NCBI GenBank assembly: GCA_948968885.1
Contig: CAREUR010000004.1
Span: 427 to 57,779 of the forward strand
Direction: 5' to 3'
DNA length: 57,353 nucleotides
Source of the DNA: an uncultured Eubacteriales bacterium
Lineage (GTDB): Bacteria > Bacillota > Clostridia > Oscillospirales > Acutalibacteraceae
Shown: positions 1-7,716 of the stretch, in pieces
How the letters are laid out: each line of letters begins with the position of its first letter
Numbering within the stretch: position 1 is the first letter of the stretch
Made by a program: the position numbers and the translations under genes
Notes under the pieces: model-generated
Told to the model about the DNA's origin: nothing
What the model saw: the letters and a program-made list of their open reading frames with translations, nothing else
The model's database searches: none

Positions 1-1330
1 AAAACATATGTGCATCTTTTAAGCGGATAAATCCATATAAAATTGTACCTTGTAATACTTTTGTCGCTGTCGCCCATATTCTATTGGACCAATATTGAAT
101 ACATAATTTCTGTTTGATATATTCAATGTGTATGGATTGCGCGGAGGCTTTTAGTTTTATGCCGTATTTGCCGCCCTGCTTTATTATTTCTGGCTCGTCG
201 AGTGAGAGCTCCTCTGTGGATGGCATGACTATGCCGTAGCCGGTCTCTTGCACGTCGTTATAGGCCTGACTGATTTTATTGTATTTTTCTTTTATCGCAG
301 AAAGCGACAGCATGCAGTCTAAGAGATCCCCCTCGTCCGCTAGCTCTAGCCCGGTTTTTTCTCCCAGCACCTTATAAAACAGATTCGGGCTTATTTCTAC
401 TGCGATTTTTGCGTTGCCCACCCCGAGGTCTATTGCTGTTGGCTTGGCGGCGTCGATATAATCGCACAAGGTTATGTTGTCAGTTATATAATTTATTTCG
501 CGGATCTTTCTGATGTCCTTAGAGAACTGCTCTATTGTCGAGTAGACCGACTCTCTTAGCCAGTGCTTTTTTTCTAGATTTGTCAGCCATTTTGGCATGT
601 TTATTTTTATTTCTTTTACTGGGAACTCAAACAAAATCTGCGCCAGGATGCGCTTTATCTCGTTTTCGTTTAGCTCCAAGCAATTTACCGGCAGCACGGG
701 CACTTTGTATTTTTCTGTTAACGATTTTGCTAGCTCGCGTGTCTCGTTGGCGGCCGGATACATGCTGTTTAGCAGCACTATGAATGGCTTTTTTATTTCT
801 TTTAGCTCGTTTATGACGCGCTCTTCGGCTTCTTCGTACTCCTCGCGCGGGATGTCGCTTATGCTGGCGTCGGTTGTTATCACTAGGCCTATTGTTGAGT
901 GATCGGTTATCACCTTTTTTGTGCCCAGTTCTGCTGCCATGTTGAACGGCACAGGCTCCTTAAACCACGGCGTCATCACCATTCTGGGTTGCTCGTTTTC
1001 TATGTACCCCAAAGAGCTCGGGACTATATACCCCACGCAGTCTATTAGCCTTACTTTAAAGCTTGCGTTGTCGCCGATGTGCACCTCTACTGCGGTTTCG
1101 GGAATAAACTTTGGCTCCGTTGTCATGATAGTTCTGCCCGCCGCCGACTGTGGCAATTCATCCACTGCGCGCTCTTTTTTGTAGCTGCTATCCATGTTCG
1201 GGATGACCAGGTTATCCATGAACCGCTTTATAAAGGTCGATTTGCCGCTTCGGACTGGCCCCACAACGCCTATATAGATGTCTCCGTTTGTGCGCTGCGC
1301 TATATCTTGATAAATATTTCTTTCTTCCAA
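1..1330 (-). CDS. spoIVA: Stage IV sporulation protein A (partial, 3' end missing)
   Basis: SpoIVA is the mother-cell ATPase that polymerises on the forespore surface and forms the base layer on which the coat assembles. The start is TTG at 1330 behind AGGGAGGAAG. The N-terminus reads GDIYIGVVGPVRSGKSTFIK, with a Walker A P-loop near residues 20-30. Further SpoIVA landmarks follow: DELPQSAAGRTIMTTEPKF, DCVGY, a TPWFKEPVPF-type segment, and STEELSLDEPEIIKQGG with YGIKLKASAQSIH around residue 400. Similarity stops at about base 128. The frame stays open to base 1, but the last 42 codons do not resemble the usual 90-residue SpoIVA C-terminus, which is involved in the SpoVM interaction. The cause may be an insertion, a rearrangement or a contig-edge artefact. 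It lies 48 nt downstream of sipL and is probably co-transcribed with it. Confidence 0.9.
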   Translation of the reverse strand, partial: MEERNIYQDIAQRTNGDIYIGVVGPVRSGKSTFIKRFMDNLVIPNMDSSYKKERAVDELPQSAAGRTIMTTEPKFIPETAVEVHIGDNASFKVRLIDCVGYIVPSSLGYIENEQPRMVMTPWFKEPVPFNMAAELGTKKVITDHSTIGLVITTDASISDIPREEYEEAEERVINELKEIKKPFIVLLNSMYPAANETRELAKSLTEKYKVPVLPVNCLELNENEIKRILAQILFEFPVKEIKINMPKWLTNLEKKHWLRESVYSTIEQFSKDIRKIREINYITDNITLCDYIDAAKPTAIDLGVGNAKIAVEISPNLFYKVLGEKTGLELADEGDLLDCMLSLSAIKEKYNKISQAYNDVQETGYGIVMPSTEELSLDEPEIIKQGGKYGIKLKASAQSIHIEYIKQKLCIQYWSNRIWATATKVLQGTILYGFIRLKDAHMF

Positions 1331-1378
1331 AAGTACTTCCTCCCTAGTTTTCCGTTTTGTCGTTACCTAAAATTCGCA

Positions 1379-2917
1379 TCACATTGGTATAAAAAGCATA
1401 TTTCTGTCTTGCAATTTGTCCTCTTCTATGTCATTCTCTGATTTTATTTTCTCTACAGATGTGCAATACCGGCGCGCAATGTCCCACAGCTCTTCGCCGG
1501 GCTCTGCATAATAGAGCGTTATTGCGGTTTTTTTGTCCTTTTCTTTGGGCTTTTCTTCGTCCACAAAGATGTCCGTTATCGACATGTACTTGTTCTCGGC
1601 ATACACATTCGCGTTGACCTGCAGCTCGGCGATCATCTCTATTGTGTTTCTGCCAATTAGCCTACATTCGCACGATTTCAACGTTACGTTATCCTCGCAA
1701 AAGGCCGAATCTGCCTCGTCTTTTAGCCGATATTCATACGCAAACTCAACTAGCCTCTCTGCATAAAACGGGACGTCTTCGCCATCCTTGCCCAAAATGC
1801 ACACGTTAATTTTGCCCTCAAAGTTAATTTGGCCCTCTTTAATAAAGCTTTTTACATTTGTTATATCTCCTCCAACATCGATTAATTCTGTTATTCCGGG
1901 GTCTTCCACCTCTATGCTGCTCCTTAGAGTGTAGGTTTCCTCTATTTTATCTAGCAGGCTTGAGAGGGTCACTCTCTCGTACTTTGGCTCCGACTCGTAA
2001 TCTATTGAGTAAACGTCGCTCAAAATGCCGACTTCTTTTTCCTCGTATGCCACAGCAGACGCACCTATTTTGCATTCAAAAGATAGCAAATTGTTTTCGT
2101 CGCTATCGCTGGGCCGGATGTTTATGCTATGATTCAGCACTTCCAAGTTCACATCGCAAGGGCAATTGTCCTGCACACCCTCTATATCGATAATCTGGCT
2201 AATTGGAACGCTATGCTCAAGCGTCTCTATGTTGCTGTACTCAATGTCGCTGATGTAGACCACCTTTATATTCGCCGTGGCGTTTATCATGACTCTGTTT
2301 TGCAGCGTTTTATAATCCAAAAGCTCAATGTTTACGGCCGTCTTCAAGATATACTCTATGTCCGGCTGCTTTGCGCCTTTGTCGATGACCTCCTCTATGT
2401 TAAAATACTGCTGGCCCAGGCCGATTATATTGTTGCAGGTTGTGTACGTCGTTTTCTTTTCGATCCCTTCGCCGTCTATATCGCAGACAACCGACTTCTC
2501 TTTTTTGCATTTTACTTTTGTAAAAATCGAAAAAGCCCCATGAATATCGAGTCTTCGTGGCGTCACGGCTCTACAATTAACATATTCTATTTTGGCTTTT
2601 GTTAAAATTATGGCGTCCTGTGGCGAATTTTTTAGGTTTATCGAGACAGAAAACGGGCTTGTATGCTCGCAGCATCTAATCGATAATTTCTCTTCGTCCA
2701 AGTATATCAAGGAGATTCCCGCGTTGCCCTCTATGTAAAGCTTGTCGCCGGAGATATTTCTGGAACTTATTTGCGGGCAAATCTGGCATTTCAAAATCTT
2801 CTTAATGTCTGGGCAATAGTCCGGCAAGCTAAAGTCCAGGTCTACAGGCTGCTCCACAACACCATCAAAAATCGGTTCACACACGTTCAGCGCTTCTTTT
2901 TTGACACTATAATCCAT
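1379..2917 (-). CDS. sipL: SipL-type SpoIVA-interacting protein (DUF3794 repeats plus LysM)
   Basis: This 512-residue protein is built like clostridial SipL, the functional counterpart of Bacillus SpoVID, which binds SpoIVA and tethers the coat to the forespore. Residues about 25-130 and later segments carry the DUF3794/SipL fold: FSLPDYCPDIKKILKC early, then two further beta-rich repeats. The last 45 residues form a LysM domain (YYAEPGEELWDIARRYC ... LFIPM); in SipL this domain contacts SpoIVA. An ATG further upstream (2965) is in frame, but AGAGAGG sits 8 nt before the ATG at 2917, so that start was chosen. The downstream neighbour is spoIVA itself, which fits the assignment. A sporulation (sigma-E) promoter is expected, but I could not pick one with confidence. 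Confidence 0.88.
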   Translation of the reverse strand: MDYSVKKEALNVCEPIFDGVVEQPVDLDFSLPDYCPDIKKILKCQICPQISSRNISGDKLYIEGNAGISLIYLDEEKLSIRCCEHTSPFSVSINLKNSPQDAIILTKAKIEYVNCRAVTPRRLDIHGAFSIFTKVKCKKEKSVVCDIDGEGIEKKTTYTTCNNIIGLGQQYFNIEEVIDKGAKQPDIEYILKTAVNIELLDYKTLQNRVMINATANIKVVYISDIEYSNIETLEHSVPISQIIDIEGVQDNCPCDVNLEVLNHSINIRPSDSDENNLLSFECKIGASAVAYEEKEVGILSDVYSIDYESEPKYERVTLSSLLDKIEETYTLRSSIEVEDPGITELIDVGGDITNVKSFIKEGQINFEGKINVCILGKDGEDVPFYAERLVEFAYEYRLKDEADSAFCEDNVTLKSCECRLIGRNTIEMIAELQVNANVYAENKYMSITDIFVDEEKPKEKDKKTAITLYYAEPGEELWDIARRYCTSVEKIKSENDIEEDKLQDRNMLFIPM

Positions 2918-3099
2918 AGATTTAACCTCTCTTATTATTTTTCTATAGCTAAATCTATTCTTCACCTGTCCCGTTTATGCCTCTTGTTTGCGCTTTGACG
3001 TTCCTTTTTGCAATTTTCACGTTTTTTCGGACACTTGTATATAATAAATTAATGACGTAAAAAATCTTATAGCCACTCTAAAACTGGCGGTGAGTCGCG

Positions 3100-3243
3100 A
3101 TGAATTGCTATTGCAAACAAGGTAAATTAGCTCTGATTTTTGTGCTGGGTCTTACTATATCATACTTAGTTCCCATTCAGTTTATCGTCAAGATTCTTGT
3201 CGTTATCTCCATCATCCTCGCTGTTTCCCTAATTCGGTGCTAA
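3100..3243 (+). CDS. Small hydrophobic membrane micropeptide (47 aa), unknown
   Basis: Short open frame ATG-TAA encoding 47 residues: a polar N-terminus with two cysteines (MNCYCKQGK), then almost continuous hydrophobic sequence forming one long or two short membrane helices (LALIFVLGLTISYLVP and FIVKILVVISIILAVSLI), ending Arg-Cys. A GGCGGTGAG ribosome binding site lies upstream. It is 27 nt ahead of spoVM on the same strand, so the two are probably one transcript, divergent from sipL-spoIVA. I do not recognise the family. Position suggests a membrane role in the forespore-engulfing membrane, but that is inference only. Confidence 0.6.
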   Translation: MNCYCKQGKLALIFVLGLTISYLVPIQFIVKILVVISIILAVSLIRC

Positions 3244-3270
3244 CCTTGAACGATTGGAGGGTCCATTTTT

Positions 3271-3354
3271 ATGAAGGTTGTTGTTGTTAAAAGTCCGAAA
3301 GTGCTCGGTTTTTTATTGCGCAAAATTTTCAAAATAAAAAAAGCCGAAAGTTAA
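3271..3354 (+). CDS. spoVM: SpoVM-like amphipathic sporulation peptide (27 aa)
   Basis: SpoVM is a peptide of about 26 residues that senses the convex forespore membrane and recruits SpoIVA. This one begins MKVVVVKSPKVLGFLLR. Aligned by eye with Bacillus SpoVM (MKFYTIKLPKFLGGIVR), it keeps Met1, Lys2, Lys7, the helix-distorting Pro9, Lys10, Leu12, Gly13 and Arg17, and has the usual length and basic tail. GGAGGG is placed about 9 nt before the ATG. The gene is too short for most callers. It sits within 2 kb of genes for its known partner SpoIVA and for SipL, which strengthens the call. A second SpoVM-like stretch follows out of frame (see findings). Confidence 0.85.
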   Translation: MKVVVVKSPKVLGFLLRKIFKIKKAES

Positions 3355-3415
3355 AGTCACGCACAAAAAGCCATCTGTTCTCAAGCTTCCATTTAAAATA
3401 GGCAAAAAACAATAA

Positions 3416-3456
3416 TTGCGGCCAAAGGGGATTATACCTTGGTCGCAACTATTTTT
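3416..3456 (+). terminator. Rho-independent terminator after spoVM
   Basis: Inverted repeat TTGCGGCCAAAGG / CCTTGGTCGCAA with one bulge and one G-U pair, followed by CTATTTTTG on the plus strand. On the minus strand it is followed by TTATTGTTTTTT, so it may also act there. Confidence 0.75.
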
Positions 3457-3493
3457 GTAAGTTTCTTTGCATTAATTTTTTCTGTTTTAAGTT

Positions 3494-4066
3494 TTAATAT
3501 GTATGGTCGCAGATTTCTTTAATCTTCTCTCGCAAATTTAAAAAATCCTTAAACGCGCCGGGTTTGTTGGCCGGATTTCGCAACAGTGCCGCCGGATGCA
3601 ACGTGGCCATTATTGTTATCCCGTTTTTTTCAAAGAAGATTCCGTGCTCTTTGGTTATTTTTATGTCCGGTTTAATCAGCTTCATCGCGGATATCCTGCC
3701 CAGGCACACGATTATCTTGGGCTTTATGAGCGCCACCTGATTCCTCAGCCATTCTATGCAGGCCTCTTGCTCGGCTTCTTGCGGGTCCCGATTCTGCGGC
3801 GGTCTGCACTTTACAATATTCGCAATATATATGTTTTTGTGCCGGTCCAAATCCACCGCGTTCAACATTTTATCTAGCAACTTACCGCCTCTCCCCACAA
3901 ACGGTTCTCCCTGCAAGTCCTCATTTTCGCCGGGGCCCTCCCCAATAAAGAGGACTTCTGCGTTTTTATTGCCTACTCCAAAAACCACGTTATGCCGCGT
4001 TTTGCAAAGGTCACACCGCTCGCAATGGCTGCAGTCCCGCTCGAGCTCTTCAAAAGATTTATACAT
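3494..4066 (-). CDS. Type-4/5 uracil-DNA glycosylase (Fe-S)
   Basis: A 190-residue family 4-like uracil-DNA glycosylase that removes uracil from DNA to start base-excision repair in the cytoplasm. The N-terminus holds the cysteine cluster CSHCERCDLCKTR that contributes to the 4Fe-4S site, with further cysteines in VKCRPPQNRDP. Motif 1 is FIGEGPGENEDLQGEPFVG, which forms the uracil pocket, and motif 2 is HPAALLRNP near the C-terminus. Length is typical. Start ATG at 4066 with AAGGA about 10 nt upstream. It follows the sortase gene on the same strand with a 147-nt gap and has no obvious functional link to it. Confidence 0.88.
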   Translation of the reverse strand: MYKSFEELERDCSHCERCDLCKTRHNVVFGVGNKNAEVLFIGEGPGENEDLQGEPFVGRGGKLLDKMLNAVDLDRHKNIYIANIVKCRPPQNRDPQEAEQEACIEWLRNQVALIKPKIIVCLGRISAMKLIKPDIKITKEHGIFFEKNGITIMATLHPAALLRNPANKPGAFKDFLNLREKIKEICDHTY

Positions 4067-4213
4067 ACCGCAATATTCCTTCCGTGTTCTGCCAAGTTCG
4101 CATGATTCTTATAACTTAATCAACTCAAAACTTTCGCGCATAATCTGCAAAAACTGCTTTTATTATATCAAAAATCCCCATTCTTGTAAACTTTCTATCG
4201 CAGCTGAAAGATT

Positions 4214-5044
4214 TTATATTCTTTTTGCAACCACCACGAATCGGCCGTTTTTTACGGAATTCTCGCATGTGGACAGCGTAATAAATTCGTCGCCAAACTC
4301 GGCTTCAAGATCTATTTCGTACAGCGAGAGGCGCTTTATGTTATCATAAAAATAGTCGAAACCCTCTTCGTTCTGGGCGTCGTAAAACCGGTAATACTTG
4401 AACACGTTGTCGCTCATGTTGTACACCTTCGAGATGAACACCGCGAGCACCTCATAAACCTGGCTTTCGTACAAGGTGTCAAACAAGACGTACCGGTGCG
4501 AATCGTAGAATTCACGCGATTTATACTTTATGAGCGCGCCAAACATCGAGCCGTTGTTCATGTTGTGGCCGTGAAAAATCAAGTTCGTGTCCCGCGGATT
4601 CAAGCTGCAGTGCGCGTCGATGAAGATGCTGCCGTTTATGTCTTTGTTTTTGTAGAAATTTCTGTACAGATAAAACTCCCCGTCGTCCGCGGTGTACATC
4701 ACCGGATAGTCTATGCACGTGCCCTCTATCTTTATCCAGCCCACTACGTCGCTGTTTTTCTCGTACACCGGCCTCATATTTGGCAGCATCAGTGGGTATC
4801 TTTGCTCGCTCACAATGGACTCTGCTGCCGAAATTGGCTGACTATTCGAATTCTCCGCTTCTTTGCTTGTGCTTTTGTCCGATTTAGATGCGTCCAAAAC
4901 GGCCTCTTCTCTGTGCGGAACCTTCGGCGCGTTGCCGTAAGACGAAAATATCGCATTCACTGCACAAAAAATCATGACGACTCCCGCCATTATCAGCGCC
5001 ATCTTTAAAAAAATTTTTTCATCCAGCTCTTTCATTTTCTTCAC
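4214..5044 (-). CDS. srtB: Class B sortase
   Basis: A 276-residue membrane-anchored transpeptidase that cleaves a sorting signal and joins surface proteins to peptidoglycan. An N-terminal membrane helix (about residues 12-32) is followed by a polar linker and the sortase barrel. The order VGWIKIEGTCIDYPVMY, FIDAHCS, FHGHNM (catalytic His), TLSTCENS (catalytic Cys) and GRFVVVAKRI (catalytic Arg) is the class B arrangement, with the extra helical insert before the His motif. Start is GTG at 5044, with AAGGA 11 nt upstream. It lies just downstream of a gene for an LPKTG-bearing surface protein, its probable substrate. Class B enzymes usually prefer NPxTx or xPxTG motifs, so the LPKTG pairing is somewhat unusual. 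Confidence 0.92.
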   Translation of the reverse strand: MKKMKELDEKIFLKMALIMAGVVMIFCAVNAIFSSYGNAPKVPHREEAVLDASKSDKSTSKEAENSNSQPISAAESIVSEQRYPLMLPNMRPVYEKNSDVVGWIKIEGTCIDYPVMYTADDGEFYLYRNFYKNKDINGSIFIDAHCSLNPRDTNLIFHGHNMNNGSMFGALIKYKSREFYDSHRYVLFDTLYESQVYEVLAVFISKVYNMSDNVFKYYRFYDAQNEEGFDYFYDNIKRLSLYEIDLEAEFGDEFITLSTCENSVKNGRFVVVAKRI

Positions 5045-5091
5045 GGGGCATCAGATCCTTAAACTTTGATGAGCCAACGCCGCATAACAAC

Positions 5092-5125
5092 GAGTACAGG
5101 GGCTTTTCGCGGCTCTCCTGTACTC
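5092..5125. repeat. Perfect 9-bp inverted repeat between surface-protein and sortase genes
   Basis: GAGTACAGG ... CCTGTACTC with a 16-nt loop that can extend the stem (GGGGC/GCTCTC). There is no T-tract on either strand, so it is more likely an RNA stem that stabilises or attenuates the surface protein-sortase transcript than a full terminator. Confidence 0.5.
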
Positions 5126-5172
5126 ACTCGTTACCGTATGACGCCTACTTTAACCCTACTTTTTCGGCTTTG

Positions 5173-6777
5173 CTATTTGCTCAAGACTCTCTTTTTTGTT
5201 GCGATGATTATCGTGAACACGCCCGCTGTTAGCAGCAAAATCTGTGGCAAAATCGACGTTTCGTCGCCCGTTTTGGGGAGATTGTCTTTGTTATTTACCG
5301 GCTGCTCAACTGGTTTTGTGTCCACCACGTTTAGCACGAAGTCCGCCGTTGCGCCATTGTTGAAGTTGAACGTTAGGATGTGCCTGCCCACCGCCAAAGT
5401 CTCGAGATATTCTCTCACCTGGAACGTTACCGAGACCGGATCGGTGCCGTTGTAATTCAAGACGTAGTCTCGGCCCACTTGCAGCGGTCTGTTGCCCAAT
5501 CGAATCTCTGAAAGCGCGGTGCCATTAGGATTTACCGCCACCGTAATTTCCGTGTGATCCTTTGAGGCTGTGTATTTGTCGAACGTAGAAGACTTCGGCT
5601 CGAGCGTGACCTCGTTGTACAGCCGTACATAGTCGTGTCCGTTGGCCACCATCGCTTTGACTAAGTCGCTGCCCTTTGTTTCTGTCAGCTTTGTCGCCGT
5701 GGAAGCCGTCTGCCCGGCCATCGCCGTCCATGCTGCTGTGTCGTCTAGCGTCAGATGGGTCGGATTTATCGCGTTTGTGTTGCCCAACGCCTCTATCGCG
5801 CTGCCCTTGTTTATAACGATGTTTTTGCCCGTCGCAGCTGAGATTCCATAAGGTGAATGCCCAGCCGAGCCCATCGCCTTCACGTTTGCTCCGCTTATTG
5901 TGATGTCCTCTGCGCTATAAATCGGGATTCCAGTCGAATTCGCATTTGTGATGGACGAATCTATCATTCCGCCAGATATCGTCATAGCCCCCGTCGCATC
6001 TATGCCGTTGCCTGTTGCACCTGCGTTCTTGGTCATCACTGCGCCGTTCGTCATGTTAAAAGTTCCCGTGACCTTCATCGCTGCGTTCGCTGTGCCCTGG
6101 TTTATGTCCAGGTTTCCGCCGTTAATCGCAACATTACCCGCGGCCGTTACCGCGTCGGCTGCGCCTGTCTGACCCACCGTCACGTTGCTGCTCGTTAAGG
6201 TTATGTTCTCTGCGGAGCTCACTGCGGCGGCTCCTGCTGCTTGCTTCAGCGCTATGTCGGCGGTCGTGGCAAAGTCTATATTGCCTGCCGTTGTTGTAGA
6301 AATCGCGTTGCCGGCCGTATTCTGGCTGATCGTCAGCGTGCCCGTGCCGCTAAACCTCACATTATTGCTCGTTGCAGCGATTGTACTCTTGTTCGAAGTT
6401 ATTGAGTTTGTCCCAATTAAGACGATTTCTAAGTCTCCATTGCCACCCGTCGCCGTCACTAAGCCATTGTCAGTGCTTAGGTCCACGCCGTCCAGCGTCA
6501 AAACCCCGGTGCCGCCCGTTGTGGAATAAGAGATCTTTCCCCTGCCAGCACTAGCAGCGCCCGTGCTGTCCTTATAGCCCTTAGATGTCGCATAGTCCCT
6601 GGTTTGGCCGTCTGTGATCTGCGTTAGTGCACCATCTCCCGCCGCGGGCAAGATGCTCACCGTTGTTGGAACCACAGACTGCGCCACGTGCCCTGGGCAT
6701 ACCATCCCAAACAAAATCGCTATTGGCAAAAGCCCTATAAATATCCTTTTTATTGTTTTCAATTTAATTAAACTCAT
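5173..6777 (-). CDS. LPKTG cell-wall-anchored surface protein (beta-solenoid plus X2-like domain)
   Basis: A 534-residue secreted protein. A signal peptide (MSLIKLKTIKRIF followed by a hydrophobic core) is followed by about 330 residues rich in Thr, Ala, Gly, Asn and Asp. These contain short hydrophobic-polar repeats such as AGNVAINGGNLDINQG and AMTISGGMIDSS, which resemble a right-handed beta-helix. Residues about 385-485 resemble a CBM_X2-type Ig-like domain (FDKYTASKDHTEITVAVNPN ... LETLAVGRHILTF). The end is the sorting signal LPKTGDE, a membrane helix and a KKR tail. GGAG 8 nt upstream favours ATG 6777 over the adjacent GTG. The sortase gene follows on the same strand. Likely an adhesin or carbohydrate-binding wall protein; ligand unknown. 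Confidence 0.85.
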   Translation of the reverse strand: MSLIKLKTIKRIFIGLLPIAILFGMVCPGHVAQSVVPTTVSILPAAGDGALTQITDGQTRDYATSKGYKDSTGAASAGRGKISYSTTGGTGVLTLDGVDLSTDNGLVTATGGNGDLEIVLIGTNSITSNKSTIAATSNNVRFSGTGTLTISQNTAGNAISTTTAGNIDFATTADIALKQAAGAAAVSSAENITLTSSNVTVGQTGAADAVTAAGNVAINGGNLDINQGTANAAMKVTGTFNMTNGAVMTKNAGATGNGIDATGAMTISGGMIDSSITNANSTGIPIYSAEDITISGANVKAMGSAGHSPYGISAATGKNIVINKGSAIEALGNTNAINPTHLTLDDTAAWTAMAGQTASTATKLTETKGSDLVKAMVANGHDYVRLYNEVTLEPKSSTFDKYTASKDHTEITVAVNPNGTALSEIRLGNRPLQVGRDYVLNYNGTDPVSVTFQVREYLETLAVGRHILTFNFNNGATADFVLNVVDTKPVEQPVNNKDNLPKTGDETSILPQILLLTAGVFTIIIATKKRVLSK

Positions 6778-6989
6778 CACTCATTCTCCTTTATAAACTA
6801 ATTTTTATCATTTTAAAGCTTATATTTTTATTGTTTGTGCATTCTCAAGAATTATTTTCTGTATTCACCCCCTAAATTATTCTTAATATATTAAAATTCG
6901 TTTTATTAAATCGGAATTTAATTATATTTTTAACAAAAATTAAATTTATAATCATGTAATAATATGTAAAATTTAAAATGCATAAAATA

Positions 6990-7036
6990 AAAAGAGCGCA
7001 TCACACAGTTTGAATTTTGCTGTATGACACGCTCTA
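6990..7036 (-). terminator. Terminator of the aldolase-phosphatase transcript; rest of the 6778-7056 gap is AT-rich
   Basis: An imperfect stem beginning AGAGCG and closing CGCTCT, with an inner CTGT/ACAG pairing, is followed on the minus strand by TTTTTATTTT. The remaining 200 bases of the intergenic gap are very AT-rich and must carry the promoter of the surface protein, but no hexamer pair stood out. Confidence 0.65.
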
Positions 7037-7056
7037 AAACTTGGTTCTATCTATAA

Positions 7057-7716
7057 TTACAAAAATTTAAATATATCCGCCGGCTTATTGGCGACAAACT
7101 TGGCGTTGTTCTCCTCCACAAGCCTGCTAACGTCGGCATTTCGCCAATTCACCAAGATGCAATCTATGCCCGCGTTTTTGGCCGTGGTTATGTCCGTTAT
7201 ACTGTCGCCGATGTAAACCGTTTCCTCCGGCAAAGCTCCGTTAATCCGCATCAGTTCGTTCGCGGCATAAGGGTCCGGCTTGGAGGGCCGGCTCTCTATA
7301 TACCCCAAAATGCCGGAAAAATTAATCCCCGCAAACATCTCTGCGCAAAGCTCCTCCGCCAAAAGCTGCGATTTATTCGTATTTATCGCAATCGAAATAT
7401 TGCCATCTTCATTCAACTTTTTTAAGACGTCCAAAATCCCGTCAAATGGCTTGGTATTCGGCTTAGGATCCGCCAAGTACACCTCACGATATTTCTCCTT
7501 CAACTTCGAGATCATCTCAGCGGTTCGGTCCTCATCCCCAACCAAATTAGAAAACATAACCTCCAAATTGCCGCCCACCATGTGCTTATATTCCTCGAGC
7601 GAGTGGGTTTTAAGGCCAAAATGCTCCAAGACTTTGTTGAAACACCGGCCCGCATCGACTATGGTGTCGATCAAAGTGCCGTCCAAATCAAAAATAACAA
7701 GCTTCTTCATAATCAT
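7057..7716 (-). CDS. HAD-family phosphatase, phosphoglycolate phosphatase-like
   Basis: A 219-residue haloacid dehalogenase-superfamily hydrolase. Motif I is FDLDGTLIDT at the N-terminus (nucleophile Asp). Motif II is the INTNKS segment, motif III Lys lies in SKPDPY, and motif IV is YIGDSITDITTAKNAG. An alpha-helical cap lies between motifs I and II, as in subclass I Gph/PGMB-like enzymes. Substrate cannot be told from sequence; phosphoglycolate or a sugar phosphate are the usual possibilities. The start overlaps the stop of the preceding aldolase gene by 4 nt (ATGA), so the two are translationally coupled and may act on the same metabolite. Confidence 0.85.
   Translation of the reverse strand: MIMKKLVIFDLDGTLIDTIVDAGRCFNKVLEHFGLKTHSLEEYKHMVGGNLEVMFSNLVGDEDRTAEMISKLKEKYREVYLADPKPNTKPFDGILDVLKKLNEDGNISIAINTNKSQLLAEELCAEMFAGINFSGILGYIESRPSKPDPYAANELMRINGALPEETVYIGDSITDITTAKNAGIDCILVNWRNADVSRLVEENNAKFVANKPADIFKFL

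Noticed and set aside
5642..6529. Several Val/Ala-rich plus-strand frames
   Set aside because: They are the complement of Thr/Ala/Gly codons in the surface protein gene.
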